A DNA stretch of 64,000 nt from Ruficoccus sp. ZRK36 (GCF_019603315.1 NZ_CP080649.1:2366176-2430175), one strand, 5' to 3'; counted from the first letter of the stretch, positions 46,046 through 55,591 are shown. Numbers and translations are program-made. Notes: generated by a model from the sequence alone, not told the origin.

Positions 46046-46940
46046 GGGGTATAAGCTTGAGCCTGCGCCCCGGTGCCGCAACCCTAAAGGCGTGCACGAA
46101 TCCGTCCCCGAAGGGCTGGCCGTGGTCGGCGAGTATACGAGCTTTGGCGAGGCCAACGAGCGTGCTCTGGTCGTGCTCTCGATGGGGTTATCCTACCGCA
46201 TGCTCCATCTGGGCGGGTACTACCTGCTGTGTGTGGACGACCCCCATGCGCCTGCCGTGGCCGAGCAGTTGGTGCGGTTTGAGAGGGACAATGCCAACTG
46301 GCCGCCCTCGCAGGGCGCAGAAAAAGCCCCGCCCGTGCGGCATGCGGCTGTGGGGCTGTGGATTTACGGTATCACCCTGAGCGTGTGCTTCGCAGCCGCG
46401 TGGCTATGGCCCATGCTGAAAGTCTGGGGCGCGAACAGCTCGCAGGCGGTAATGGGGCAGGGGGAGGTTTGGCGCTGCTTCACGGCGCTGCTGCTGCATG
46501 CCGATATCGCTCATCTGGCGGGCAATCTCGTCTCTGGCGTGTGCCTGATCTGGCTCGTCGTGCAGGTCTACGGTAACCGTGTGGGCTGGCTGCTGACGGT
46601 GCTCAGTGGCGTGCTGGGTAACGCCTTCTGCGCGTGGCTCTACCGGGCGGAGGCATATCGCTCGCTGGGGGCCTCGACGGCGATATTTGGAGCGCTGGGG
46701 CTGCTGGTGGGGCACGCGATGGCGGTGGGCTTCAGTCCCGCCGGGTGGAAGCGCCTGCGCTCGCGTCTGGTGCCGCTGGCGGCAGGGCTAACCGTGCTGG
46801 TGATGACCGGGACCACGGGTGAGAACACGGACATCCTCGCGCACGTGGCAGGGTTTGGCGCGGGGACGGTTCTGGGCCTGGCGGCCAGCCTGTGGAGCCG
46901 TTTGCGGGGTAAGAAAAGCACCTCATCCCCGGTATCCTAA
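46044..46940 (+). CDS. rhomboid-family intramembrane serine protease
   Basis: 298 residues. A soluble N-terminal domain of about 95 residues precedes six membrane segments. The rhomboid motifs are LLHADIAHLAGNL (TM2 His/Asn oxyanion site), GASTAIFG with the catalytic Ser, and AHVAGFGAG with the catalytic His. Substrate unknown. If ATG 46044 is right, the start lies on the divergent dCMP deaminase start; a GTG at 46092 is the nearest internal alternative. Confidence 0.85.
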   Translation: MGYKLEPAPRCRNPKGVHESVPEGLAVVGEYTSFGEANERALVVLSMGLSYRMLHLGGYYLLCVDDPHAPAVAEQLVRFERDNANWPPSQGAEKAPPVRHAAVGLWIYGITLSVCFAAAWLWPMLKVWGANSSQAVMGQGEVWRCFTALLLHADIAHLAGNLVSGVCLIWLVVQVYGNRVGWLLTVLSGVLGNAFCAWLYRAEAYRSLGASTAIFGALGLLVGHAMAVGFSPAGWKRLRSRLVPLAAGLTVLVMTGTTGENTDILAHVAGFGAGTVLGLAASLWSRLRGKKSTSSPVS

Positions 46941-47029
46941 CGGCCTCGGGTCGATGCCTTAATTGGCTTTCCAGCCTTGCGTTGTGGGCGAGGGTACACA
47001 TCCTTAAACCCATCTTAATCTAATCTGTT

Positions 47030-47824
47030 ATGATCAAAAAAATTCTCCTGACTCTTCTCGCCCTTTTCATCATCGCCTGTGTGGTGCTTTACTTCTTCCT
47101 GGACAGCATCGTCAGCTCCTCCGTCAAGTCCGCCATTAACACCTACGGCCCGAAGGCCACGCAGACGGCCGTCAGCGTGGAAACGGTTGGCATCTCAGTG
47201 TTTTCCGGTAACGCCCTGATCGCTGACCTCAAGGTCGGCAACCCCGATAACTTCCAGCCCCCGGCCAACGCCTTTAGCCTCGGGGAAATCAGCGTGGACA
47301 TCGAGCCCAGCTCCGTGATGAGCGATACGATCGTGATCAACGAAATCGTGATCAAGGAAGCGGAGTTTAACTACATCACGAAGACCTTTACCTCCAGCAA
47401 CCTGCAGACGATTCTGGACAACGTAAAGGACTTCTCCGGTAAGGCTGATGACACCACTCAGGCACCTGCGCAGGCACCCGCCACCGAGCCCGACGCAGCT
47501 CCCAAGAGCAGCAAGAAGTTTGTCATCCACAAGGTGACTGTCGAGGGGGCCACCGCCAACGCCACCGTGCTGGGGCAGTCTGTGAAGGTTAAAATCCCGG
47601 ACATCCACCTCAACAACGAGAGCGAGACGGGTATCACCCCGGCAGCCGTGGTGGACAAGGTGCTCTCCGACGTCCTCGTGGCCATCATCGATCAGGTATC
47701 CAAGCAGGTCGAAGAGATCGCCAAGGACCCGGCAGGGGCCGGGCTGAACATCATCAAGGGTGCGACCGATACCGGTGACGACGCGGTTGATGATGCCGTG
47801 AACGCGGTCAAGAACCTGTTCTAG
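47030..47824 (+). CDS. membrane-anchored AsmA/DUF748-like protein
   Basis: 264 residues. The N-terminal MIKKILLTLLALFIIACVVLY is a membrane anchor. The beta-rich periplasmic part contains VGISVFSGNALIADLKVGNP and VINEIVIKEAEFNY, typical of the repeating units in AsmA/DUF748 lipid-transport-like proteins. The Ala/Pro/Gln-rich linker (residues about 141-165) splits it from a C-terminal domain. Function unproven. A terminator follows. Confidence 0.75.
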   Translation: MIKKILLTLLALFIIACVVLYFFLDSIVSSSVKSAINTYGPKATQTAVSVETVGISVFSGNALIADLKVGNPDNFQPPANAFSLGEISVDIEPSSVMSDTIVINEIVIKEAEFNYITKTFTSSNLQTILDNVKDFSGKADDTTQAPAQAPATEPDAAPKSSKKFVIHKVTVEGATANATVLGQSVKVKIPDIHLNNESETGITPAAVVDKVLSDVLVAIIDQVSKQVEEIAKDPAGAGLNIIKGATDTGDDAVDDAVNAVKNLF

Positions 47825-47852
47825 TATTCAGCACACAGAACCTTTTAATACT

Positions 47853-47882
47853 GGCGGCCTCCACATCGGGGGCCGCTTTTTT
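47853..47882 (+). terminator. terminator after the AsmA-like gene
   Basis: A GCGGCC/GGCCGC stem (47854-47859 with 47871-47876) extended inward by TCC/GGG, followed by T6. It is 29 bp past the stop codon. Confidence 0.85.
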
Positions 47883-47999
47883 ATGGATAGGCATTGGGCG
47901 TTCGCAGGTCGCTAAAGCCCTACGGGTTCATTACTGATAAGCAATCAGACTGTGCGAGAGCAGGCAGGTCCCCTCTGGTCCCTCCGGTGTCGCATTACC

Positions 48000-48050
48000 A
48001 GAACACGCACGTGGGTGTTCTCTTCGAGAGCGGCTGAGTGCCTGGCCGCT
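48000..48050. repeat. three tandem hairpins ahead of the 48.1-kb minus-strand gene's 3' end
   Basis: AGAACAC/GTGTTCT (48000-48021, 8-nt loop), CTCT-TCG-AGAG (48020-48030) and AGCGGC/GCCGCT (48029-48050, 10-nt loop). They overlap end to end and lie between convergent genes. No T-run is present on either strand. Confidence 0.55.
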
Positions 48051-48055
48051 TAAAG

Positions 48056-49009
48056 CTAGCGGCGGATACCGAGCGTGCGATCCACCTCGGTGACCGACTC
48101 GTCGCGGGGCATGGGCTTGGCGTCGATGATAGCCGTGATCTCAGTGGTGGACATGATGCGGCGCGGCGTGAAGGCGTCCTGCTCGGACGGGTCCGCGATG
48201 AAGACAATCTTCATCTCGGTTTTCTGGTGCAGCGGGTAGACGGGGCCCTCCTGCGGCAGCCAGTTCTCGGAGAGGAATAATACGTCACCCTTGATGAGGC
48301 GAAGATTTTTCTGCTCGGGCAGTTTAACCCGCGAGATGCTGATCTCGCTCAGTAAATGCAAACTGGGGGTGCCCTCGTAGTCGTCCGCGTCGATCAGGGT
48401 GACCGTGCCCTCCAGGTACTTGGGGTCGGTCTGCAGGGTCATGTCGAAGTTGAAGTCCTCGGAGGCGAGATCGGCGTTGATGGGCCAGCTTTCGCCGACG
48501 GAGACGGGAGCCTCGGGAGCAAAGATATCCTCGTCGGTGATGGAGTTATCGCGCAGGGCGATAATCTGGTTGAGGAAGCTGACTGCCTCGGGGGAGAGCT
48601 TCTCTCCATCGGCGGTGGTGTAAATCTTTTCGCGCAGCTTGAGCTTGGCGGAGAAAACCGTGCCGGGTGCGAGCAGTTGCTGCGCCTCACCACCGTTTTT
48701 ACTGCCAGTAAACTCGATCACCGTGAAGCGCTCCTCGGTGGCCTTACCGGTGGCGTTGTTCTTGATGACCGATACATTTGCCTCAAAGACGGTATGAGAG
48801 CTGGTGCGGTCGGAGCCGACGATCGTCCCTTTCTGGGTGATGATCGTGCTGGATGAGGTGGTGCGATCATCTCTGAACCAATAGCTGTCACCGGTACGCT
48901 TGGGCGAGAACAGCCGAGGCGTGATGGTATCGGCAGCCTGGACGGCTGCAGCGATGGTCAGAGCGAAGATGGGCAGAGAGTGCCGGAGGATAGAAGAGAG
49001 GCGATGCAT
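48056..49009 (-). CDS. exported protein of unknown function
   Basis: 317 residues. The signal LRHSLPIFALTIAAAVQA is followed by a beta-rich body with no recognised motif; the polypeptide has alternating short strands and an acidic central part. The 3' end faces the tandem hairpins. It resembles other Verrucomicrobiota exported proteins without assigned role. No partner is evident; the next minus-strand gene upstream begins 105 bp away. Confidence 0.7.
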   Translation of the reverse strand: MHRLSSILRHSLPIFALTIAAAVQAADTITPRLFSPKRTGDSYWFRDDRTTSSSTIITQKGTIVGSDRTSSHTVFEANVSVIKNNATGKATEERFTVIEFTGSKNGGEAQQLLAPGTVFSAKLKLREKIYTTADGEKLSPEAVSFLNQIIALRDNSITDEDIFAPEAPVSVGESWPINADLASEDFNFDMTLQTDPKYLEGTVTLIDADDYEGTPSLHLLSEISISRVKLPEQKNLRLIKGDVLFLSENWLPQEGPVYPLHQKTEMKIVFIADPSEQDAFTPRRIMSTTEITAIIDAKPMPRDESVTEVDRTLGIRR

Positions 49010-49113
49010 GGCGAAGTGTCCTACGATTCGGGAAAACCTTTAGGCACTTTATTCGCCGGGTCAAGGGCTGGGTTCCGGTCTTTATCCCCGCTGTTTAAGG
49101 GTCAAACCGTGCC

Positions 49114-49866
49114 TCAATCAGGTTTTTTAAAATAGTAATCAAAGACCCCGGTGTTGGGGGAGATCGTCTCCCACTGCAGGGTCTGAGAGTGTCCGCTGCT
49201 GAGCTGGGTCTCGACCAAATAGGGGAGGAGCACGCCGTTCACCGTCCGCCAGTCAGCGTAGGTGCTGCGCGAGTAGCGGGTCGTGCCCCCGTTTCCATCG
49301 GGCAGAAATACCTCTCGCTGGATCGGTAGCAAGCTCTCCTCAGATAGATAATAAAGTTCGAAGCCGGATGTGTCTGGGCGCGTGATCTTGATCACGTAGG
49401 TAGCACTGCCATCAACATCCTGGGCAGGAGCCAGGCGATAAGTGTAGGGGGTGTCACGATAGTGGACGAGTGGGTCAATGATATCGGATTCGCGCACGAT
49501 GTCACTCTGCTCGTCCCCCTCCAGCTTTATACAGTCTCCCTTGTGGTTGTTGATGCTTTTGGAGAACCAGCAGGTTTTGCCGTCATAGCCGAGTGTGAGC
49601 TTGGTCACATCATGATCCATGACGATGCGGATCTTATCGGGATACTTTTGTACGATGATGACATCGGCGATATGTTCGCCGTCCTTGGTCAAATCTCCTT
49701 CGCTCCTCAGGCTTACCAAATCTTTGATCGCGTATAGGCCCCCGCGGGCCTCGATATGGCGATCAAGGATATCTTTCAGCTCGGGGTCGTTAATACCGGC
49801 ACGAGCATGGCCCGAGACAAATAGCAAAACAGGCAAAACGAGTACAAGGAGGGCAGAACGCATCAT
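49114..49866 (-). CDS. LolA/LolB-like periplasmic protein
   Basis: 250 residues. After a signal peptide (LLVLVLPVLLFVSGHARA), the segments DRHIEARGGLYAIKDLVSLR, YPDKIRIVMDHDVTKLTLGY and ELYYLSEESLLPIQREV match the outer-membrane-lipoprotein sorting fold (LolA superfamily). Lipoprotein or lipid carrying is possible, but a general LolA-like binding protein is equally likely. ATG at 49866 or 49863. Confidence 0.75.
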   Translation of the reverse strand: MMRSALLVLVLPVLLFVSGHARAGINDPELKDILDRHIEARGGLYAIKDLVSLRSEGDLTKDGEHIADVIIVQKYPDKIRIVMDHDVTKLTLGYDGKTCWFSKSINNHKGDCIKLEGDEQSDIVRESDIIDPLVHYRDTPYTYRLAPAQDVDGSATYVIKITRPDTSGFELYYLSEESLLPIQREVFLPDGNGGTTRYSRSTYADWRTVNGVLLPYLVETQLSSGHSQTLQWETISPNTGVFDYYFKKPD

Positions 49867-50006
49867 TTCAATATCGGCGTGAAAGAAGTATTATTTAAGG
49901 GGAAATATGCTAATGTTTTCAGCGGTTATTAATGCGTTACTCTCGTTTATACAGATGCAGTAAATCTATCTGTACGCACTGATGCTGTACACGCCAAAGT
50001 CGGCAA

Positions 50007-50414
50007 TTACCCTTCAGAGTCCGAGGTAGAGGCGGGCGGAGATACCGACGAGGTGCCAGCGTTTCCCAGGAGCCCCGCGCCGAGCTGAAGGCCCTGCATG
50101 AGGGTCTGCGATCCGGCGTCAAACCCGCTCTGCCACATCTGGTAGCGGGCAGCGTCGGACTCGGCAGTCTTGTTGACGACGGCTTCGTCGGGATTGGCGA
50201 CGATCTTCAGGCCAGTAATCTCGACAGTGCCGTCCGGATTGACCCTGGCGGACTCGATGGTGATGTCAGTTGCCTTTGGGCTGCTGTATTCCACCCAGTC
50301 ACCACCGGCCACGCTGGCCGTTGTGGTGGCGGAGGCGGGCACGTTGTTGCAGCCGGTGAGGAGGGCAGCAGCGCCCAGGGCGAGCGCGAGGAGGGTGTGG
50401 TAATAAATTTTCAT
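50007..50414 (-). CDS. small lipoprotein, last gene of the capsid cassette
   Basis: 135 residues. Lipobox LLTGC with Cys22. The rest is small-residue rich, with a central TGLKIVANPDEAVVNKTAES helix and a Gly/Ser/Pro tail. Not recognised. It is 9 bp downstream of the DUF1353-like gene and is probably the promoter-distal member of the phage-like operon, although it could be a host gene. A spanin-like role is possible but unproven; no other lysis genes are present. Confidence 0.65.
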   Translation of the reverse strand: MKIYYHTLLALALGAAALLTGCNNVPASATTTASVAGGDWVEYSSPKATDITIESARVNPDGTVEITGLKIVANPDEAVVNKTAESDAARYQMWQSGFDAGSQTLMQGLQLGAGLLGNAGTSSVSPPASTSDSEG

Positions 50415-50423
50415 GAGGTTGTG

Positions 50424-50996
50424 TTATTTGAGTTTTGTGGTGCGGGGGCCGGCGTCCTCGAAGGCATTACCGGCCCAGGCCCAACGGTAAAAGTGCTGAA
50501 ACATGCGCAGACCGAAGCGGTGCAGATGAGCGCGCCAACGCGGAAAACCGCCCGCCCGCAGCATACGGTAGTAGATGCCCCCTGCGGCCCAGATGGAGAG
50601 GTCGCGGGTGGAGAGTTTCCAGCCCATATCAGTCAGCTCATCCAGCGTGAAGGGGTGAGCAGAGCAGTCCCGCGCCGCGGCAGCTTGACTGAGCTTGCGA
50701 ATGGCTTCTTTCGTAGCCACGAGCGCATGCGTGCCCTTATCCATGAGGTCATGGAGTCGGCCAGCCCCACGCAGCACGCCCTTGAAGCCATCGCCTGCGG
50801 GAGTGCTGGCGAAGTCCGTCAACTCACCGGGGTGTGCGTAAAAGATGACGCCGAGTTTGCCGTCGTAGAACGCGGTGAACTCCTGCGGTCGCCAGATGGC
50901 GTAGCTGGTGGAGGACTTTCCGCGTCGCCGCAGGCGCCGCCCCCAGCGCGGTTCTGCGCTGGGGACGGCCGGATCGGTGAGCCAGGTACTATTCAT
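50424..50996 (-). CDS. DUF1353-like phage protein
   Basis: 190 residues from ATG 50996. The core AHPGELTDFASTPAGDG and RGAGRLHDLMDKG resembles DUF1353 phage proteins (TDFASxP and HD motif), whose role is unknown. A C-terminal basic and aromatic helix (FPRWRAHLHRFGLRMFQHFY) follows. It lies 16 bp after the SGNH fibre-like gene. The longer frame from 51290 overlaps that gene and is rejected. Confidence 0.65.
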   Translation of the reverse strand: MNSTWLTDPAVPSAEPRWGRRLRRRGKSSTSYAIWRPQEFTAFYDGKLGVIFYAHPGELTDFASTPAGDGFKGVLRGAGRLHDLMDKGTHALVATKEAIRKLSQAAAARDCSAHPFTLDELTDMGWKLSTRDLSIWAAGGIYYRMLRAGGFPRWRAHLHRFGLRMFQHFYRWAWAGNAFEDAGPRTTKLK

Positions 50997-51012
50997 GGCT
51001 GTATGGCTTTTA

Positions 51013-54000
51013 TTACCAGCCTTCGGCGTCGTAGATGGCCTTGACGGCGGCGGCGATGGCGTCCTTGCCGTACTGATTGGGGTGGATGCTGTCCTGTGTG
51101 GTGGCGTAGAGCGTGCCGGTGCCATCGTCCCAGATGATGTCACCGACCTTGAGGGTGGCGCTGTTCGGGATGATGCTGGTCGAGGTGCTGAAGCTGCTCG
51201 ACACGATCCAGTAGTCGTACTGCACACTGGTCGGCGTCGGCACGCTGCTGACGAAGCCCTGGAAGTGGTCGGGCGAGTAGTTGGCGGCATTGATGATCGG
51301 GTCGTCCTCGGTCGAGCCGCTGTAGCGCCACGGGGTCACACGGTACTGGAGCGCAACCTGAAGCTGTGTCTGTCCGGGGAAACGCGGGTCCCACGTGTCA
51401 CCCTCAGCGGTCAGGTCGTCGATCATCGTCTGCCATGCATCCACCACGTAGGCAGTCCCGAAGATACGGCGGGCGCCAGCGAGCAGGTCAACGTAGTAGT
51501 CCCCGAAGTCTGTCTGCCGCGAACGTGAAATGAGCAGTGAGCCCTCAGCACCGCCCGCCCCGGACTCGAATGTCATGTACGAGGCCGCAGGAGCGCAGGC
51601 GATAAAGACGATGTGCTTATCTGCGGTGCGCTGCCATTCGCGAGTCTCGGCGATAGCACCGAGGACGGCACCGACACGGTTCGGGCCATCATTAGCACCG
51701 ACCTCGAAAATCCACGGGAGCACGTCGTACCCCTCTCCGCCGCGCGCATCGGTAATGACCTGCCCGAGCGTCTCAAAGGATTTGCGGCCACCGGCCCCAC
51801 GGTTGTAAACCGTCCGGCCAAACAGCGTGGACATGGTATTGCCGAGCTGATACGCCAGCGAGTCGCCGTAGAGGACGATCGCGCCGCCGGTGGTCGGGCT
51901 TGCTGTGACTTCTGTGCCGACCGTCGGGAACTGCGCAGTCTCGGCGATGCTGGCCGCTACGGGCGATCCGTCCGCCGTCCATGTCAGATAGCGCCCATCG
52001 GCAGTAAAGGCCGGGCTGGTGTTCGCGGTACCGGCGATAGCGGAAATGTCCACGCTTGCGCCGTCCTCGGTCAGGCCGATTGTGCCGCCGCTGAGCGCGA
52101 CCTGATATACCTTATCCTTGGCCGCTTGCAGATCGAGGCGCACGATGGTGCCCGCCGTCTGGCCGTGGGAAAACTCCAGCTCGTCGAGCCGGTTGGAGAC
52201 GCTGAGCTGCACGCTTGCGCCGTCCGCGATAGAGGCGAGCGGAGCCATGGCAATGCGCCGCCATGTGCCGTCACCGTTCGAGACCATCCAGTCGCCCACC
52301 TCCAGATCGAGGCCGTTGACCGTGCCCGCCGTGCCGACGATGACATACTGGTTTTCGGGGTAGTATTTATGCGCGCGGATGTCGCTCACGCGGATGGCGG
52401 TCGCATCGGCAAACTCGGTATTCTGGATTTTGACCCGGACGGCAGCGGCAGTGACCGCCGTAGCGAGCCGGTGGATACTGGAAAACTGCCCGTCGCTGAT
52501 GGTGATGCTGCTGTCCACGATCCGCGTGCCGGAAGTGTTCTGGAGGTCGGTCGTCGTTGAGGAGCTTCCCTCCGTCGTCTCCATGACCCCGCTGATCACG
52601 ATGCGCTCGCCAACGGCCAGCGTAACCGCATCTGTGTCTTGGGTCATCTGGCCCGTCGATGTGCTTACCTTGGTGTTTTTCGCCCAAAAGCTGTGCGGGG
52701 TGTTGACGTAAATCTCCTCCATATTGGAGCCCCCGGAGGTTGACCAGCCAGAGGCTGCGAGCACGAGCTCACCCGGCATTGTGCCGGCCGAGGCGTCAAA
52801 GTTCGAATCGCGGCAGATGTAGTCACCGGCATCACCGGGGATGATCACCCACGCGATGTCATCGTCGCTGTCGGTCGGGGTGTGGCTGCGGTCCTCGACG
52901 TACACGAGGGTATCACCTACCGCTACCGCCGTAGCCGAACCACCGGGAGGCGTGAACGTACCAGCCACGCCGCAAATCCAGTACGCGCCGGGATAGACGA
53001 CACCGGAGATGCTGGCATACCCGGCAGGGGGATTACCGGCGGAGGCATCCCAGAAGCCCTGAAACTCAAGCGCCTGCGAGAATACGCCCGGCTTGGCCCG
53101 GCGAGCCGTGATGGCGTAGCCGCTCTGGTTCGTGACCACAGCCGTCCGTGCCGGTATACCCGGCCCCCGCAGGGCATGCACGGGGTACTCGTTCAGGTAC
53201 AGCCCGATGTCCTCGATAGAGGTCTCAACGTGGCTGAGCGGTTTGAACGCATTTAAATAGCGCGCGTCAGCTGTTTGCAGGTTGAGGGCGTCTGTGTCTG
53301 CGATGGCATCACCCACACCGGTCAGGCGATTGCCGTTAAAATCAACGCTGCCGCCGCTGGCAACTTCCAGCCCTGCGAAGCTGGGGCTGTCGCTTTCACC
53401 GAGGCCGAGGTTCTCGCGGGCTGCTGCCGTGTCGGTCAGCCCAGCCAGGTTTGCGTTTTGCTTCAGGTAGCGCGCGTCGGATTCGTCGCTGTTATAAAAA
53501 GTTTCCGTTTCGTTGTCCACCGGGGTGGAAGACTGGCTGAGGCCACCGCCCAGCACGCGAATCGGTCCGGCGCATACCGTGCGGGTGATGCCCGGATCGT
53601 CGTTGGTGACGACGCCAATCGTCAGCCAGCGGTCACCGGCTGCGATATTGCTTTCGGCGGAGCTGATCGAGATGAGCGCGTGGCAGTCATCCTGTTCGCC
53701 GCCTTCCCAATCAGTTAGGGACAGAGTGGCGTTGAGGTCAGCGGCGGAGAGCGTTTTACTGCGGATGGGGGTCAGCGTGATGTCCGGGCCGCGCAGGTCG
53801 TAGTTATCCGCGTCGTCGTCCTCGTCAAAGCGCGCTGCGAGCTCGTCGTCGAGCGGCTTGATTTCCAGGGTGACGGCTGAGATGTCGGAGATGTCCTGGA
53901 GCTCGCCCTCGTTGAAGAACGCGATCTCGAACTGCACGTCGTCCCCGGCACGGAATTTGGGCCGGTATCCGTCGTCGTCACGCAGGATGTCGGTGAACGA

Positions 54001-54057
54001 TGTGAAGGTGAACAGGTCCGCCTGGATGCGGATGCGAGTTTTGGATAAAGTACTCAT
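51013..54057 (-). CDS. phage fibre-like structural protein with C-terminal SGNH hydrolase
   Basis: 1014 residues. Residues 1-155 are a beta domain resembling virion attachment domains. Residues about 175-260 contain tail-fibre repeats (SDARYLKQNANLAGLTDTAA, ARENLGLG, TADARYL). A long middle part is beta-rich. From about 720 an SGNH/GDSL hydrolase follows: YGDSLAYQ (729 region, catalytic Ser), EVGANDGPN (785 region) and DSIHPNQYG (989 region, Asp/His). It probably binds a surface glycan and removes acetyl groups. It is the only tail- or fibre-like gene in the cassette. Confidence 0.87.
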   Translation of the reverse strand: MSTLSKTRIRIQADLFTFTSFTDILRDDDGYRPKFRAGDDVQFEIAFFNEGELQDISDISAVTLEIKPLDDELAARFDEDDDADNYDLRGPDITLTPIRSKTLSAADLNATLSLTDWEGGEQDDCHALISISSAESNIAAGDRWLTIGVVTNDDPGITRTVCAGPIRVLGGGLSQSSTPVDNETETFYNSDESDARYLKQNANLAGLTDTAAARENLGLGESDSPSFAGLEVASGGSVDFNGNRLTGVGDAIADTDALNLQTADARYLNAFKPLSHVETSIEDIGLYLNEYPVHALRGPGIPARTAVVTNQSGYAITARRAKPGVFSQALEFQGFWDASAGNPPAGYASISGVVYPGAYWICGVAGTFTPPGGSATAVAVGDTLVYVEDRSHTPTDSDDDIAWVIIPGDAGDYICRDSNFDASAGTMPGELVLAASGWSTSGGSNMEEIYVNTPHSFWAKNTKVSTSTGQMTQDTDAVTLAVGERIVISGVMETTEGSSSTTTDLQNTSGTRIVDSSITISDGQFSSIHRLATAVTAAAVRVKIQNTEFADATAIRVSDIRAHKYYPENQYVIVGTAGTVNGLDLEVGDWMVSNGDGTWRRIAMAPLASIADGASVQLSVSNRLDELEFSHGQTAGTIVRLDLQAAKDKVYQVALSGGTIGLTEDGASVDISAIAGTANTSPAFTADGRYLTWTADGSPVAASIAETAQFPTVGTEVTASPTTGGAIVLYGDSLAYQLGNTMSTLFGRTVYNRGAGGRKSFETLGQVITDARGGEGYDVLPWIFEVGANDGPNRVGAVLGAIAETREWQRTADKHIVFIACAPAASYMTFESGAGGAEGSLLISRSRQTDFGDYYVDLLAGARRIFGTAYVVDAWQTMIDDLTAEGDTWDPRFPGQTQLQVALQYRVTPWRYSGSTEDDPIINAANYSPDHFQGFVSSVPTPTSVQYDYWIVSSSFSTSTSIIPNSATLKVGDIIWDDGTGTLYATTQDSIHPNQYGKDAIAAAVKAIYDAEGW

Positions 54058-54088
54058 GGTATTTTTTTGTTTGAAAAGTGGAGTGGGA

Positions 54089-54550
54089 TTAGAGGCCGTT
54101 CAGCTGGTCGCCACTGATGCGGTTGATACGCTTGCGGGTGACTTCGAGGCCGAACTGTGTGCGCACCTCGGGAGAGGGCGTCGGGGCGGTGGGGACGCGC
54201 ACGGGCAGATCGCCGTCGCGGATGCGGTCGAGGATGTCGAGGGCTTCGTCGACAGCCTCTTCCTGCGACTCTGTCAGGACAAAGCCACGGATGAGGCCGG
54301 GGATCTCTGCCAGCGCGAGCTGGCAGGCTGTGCGCTTGAGCTCCGGCGGGATCAGCGTCTCATCCTCGGAGAGGACATTGGTCTCACAGCTTCGGATCTC
54401 GGTGCGGATGCGTGCGACCGTCTGCTCCAGGATCGCAGCCAGTGGGTCGGCGCTGCCCCCGCGATGGGGGCGGGTGTGGAGAGTCTCGATCTGCGCAGCG
54501 TTGAGGATGGTGCGCAGGTCAGACTCGGTGAGTGGTATCCAGTTTGTCAT
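54089..54550 (-). CDS. gp36-like (DUF1320-type) head-tail connector candidate
   Basis: 153 residues from ATG 54550. Predominantly helical: ESDLRTILNAAQIETL, LERTVARIRTEIR-like segments and PELKRTACQLALAEIPGLI. Its size and position after the major capsid gene match Mu gp36/DUF1320 proteins, which are believed to complete the neck. The assignment rests mainly on gene order. Confidence 0.6.
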   Translation of the reverse strand: MTNWIPLTESDLRTILNAAQIETLHTRPHRGGSADPLAAILEQTVARIRTEIRSCETNVLSEDETLIPPELKRTACQLALAEIPGLIRGFVLTESQEEAVDEALDILDRIRDGDLPVRVPTAPTPSPEVRTQFGLEVTRKRINRISGDQLNGL

Positions 54551-54611
54551 GACAGAACAATAATGATTGTGGAAGGGCGGGGGAGTGGCCGCCCGCCCTC
54601 CCGGTTGGTGG

Positions 54612-55553
54612 TTAGGAGGCGCTGAGCGCGAGCTTGCGGATGCCCAGCTCACTGGTGGCCATGACCGTGCTGTAGTGCTCGACGGTCAGGTCCGTGTACT
54701 TGGCGGATTCTTCCACGTAGACGCGGAAGCTGCCGCCGCCGTCCACCGGCGTGACGAAGCGCTTCAGGTTCGAGGGCTCGTCCTTCGTCACGGCGTTCTG
54801 CTCGTAGAAGGCGTAGACGGCGTTACCGATCAGGCCGCTCTTGTCGCTGGCGCTGCTCTGGTAGCGGGCACCGGCGATGCGCACGCCGTCGACGAACAGC
54901 TTGCGGGCGAGGCTCTGAGGGTCCAGGGCCAGCGAGCGGAAGGCCCCTGCGTTCTCCTGGCTCTCGTAGGCGTTCGCGCGCAGATCCCAGGCCGACTCGC
55001 CGAAGAGCAGGCGGTTCGGGCGCACACCGCTCTCGTCGGTGGCGTCGATGAGGGCGGCGCGGATATCGGCATCGGGGGAGGAGTCGTCGTCCCAGACGTT
55101 GCTGGTGGCGGTGGCGGCACTGTCGAGCGCGTTGATGGCGCGGCGCAGTTCGTTGCGAAGCAGGCGCTGGAGCAGGATCTGCACATAGCGCTCCTGCCAG
55201 TCGTCGCCGTAGACCTCGTCGTGGTCGATGCGCATGGTCAGGCCCTTGTTGAGGGTCTTGGCGTTGACGGTGTCGCCGCTGTACTCGACGCGTTTGAAGG
55301 CGCTGCCGATGGCGCGGACGTCATCCGTCTCGGAGAAAAACGCCTCGGCGTTGGTCGCACGCTTGAACTCGAAGCGTCGGCCGACAGACACACGCGGGGC
55401 GACGAACTCGAGCAGCTCGTCCAGGTTCTCGGGGTCTTTCCAGCCGACGGTGAAGGCCGTCAGCGGTTCGGAAAAATGAGCGGCGTTGAAGCGGCTCTCA
55501 TTGGCTGCTGCGATCTCACCGGGATGGGTGGTATCAAGATTTTCGGTATTCAT
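54612..55553 (-). CDS. putative major capsid protein
   Basis: 313 residues. ATHF-like N-terminus without signal, then mixed helices and strands; FAPRVSVGRRFEFKRA, RIDHDEVYGDDWQERYVQIL (long spine-helix-like stretch) and RPNRLLFGESAWDLR, with a C-terminal strand region. Its order after the protease and decoration genes and its length fit Mu-type major capsid proteins (HK97 fold). No family motif is decisive, so the call rests on size, fold pattern and synteny. Confidence 0.8.
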   Translation of the reverse strand: MNTENLDTTHPGEIAAANESRFNAAHFSEPLTAFTVGWKDPENLDELLEFVAPRVSVGRRFEFKRATNAEAFFSETDDVRAIGSAFKRVEYSGDTVNAKTLNKGLTMRIDHDEVYGDDWQERYVQILLQRLLRNELRRAINALDSAATATSNVWDDDSSPDADIRAALIDATDESGVRPNRLLFGESAWDLRANAYESQENAGAFRSLALDPQSLARKLFVDGVRIAGARYQSSASDKSGLIGNAVYAFYEQNAVTKDEPSNLKRFVTPVDGGGSFRVYVEESAKYTDLTVEHYSTVMATSELGIRKLALSAS

Positions 55554-55591
55554 AAATGGGAATGATAGAGGGTGAATGGATGGGACTCGTG

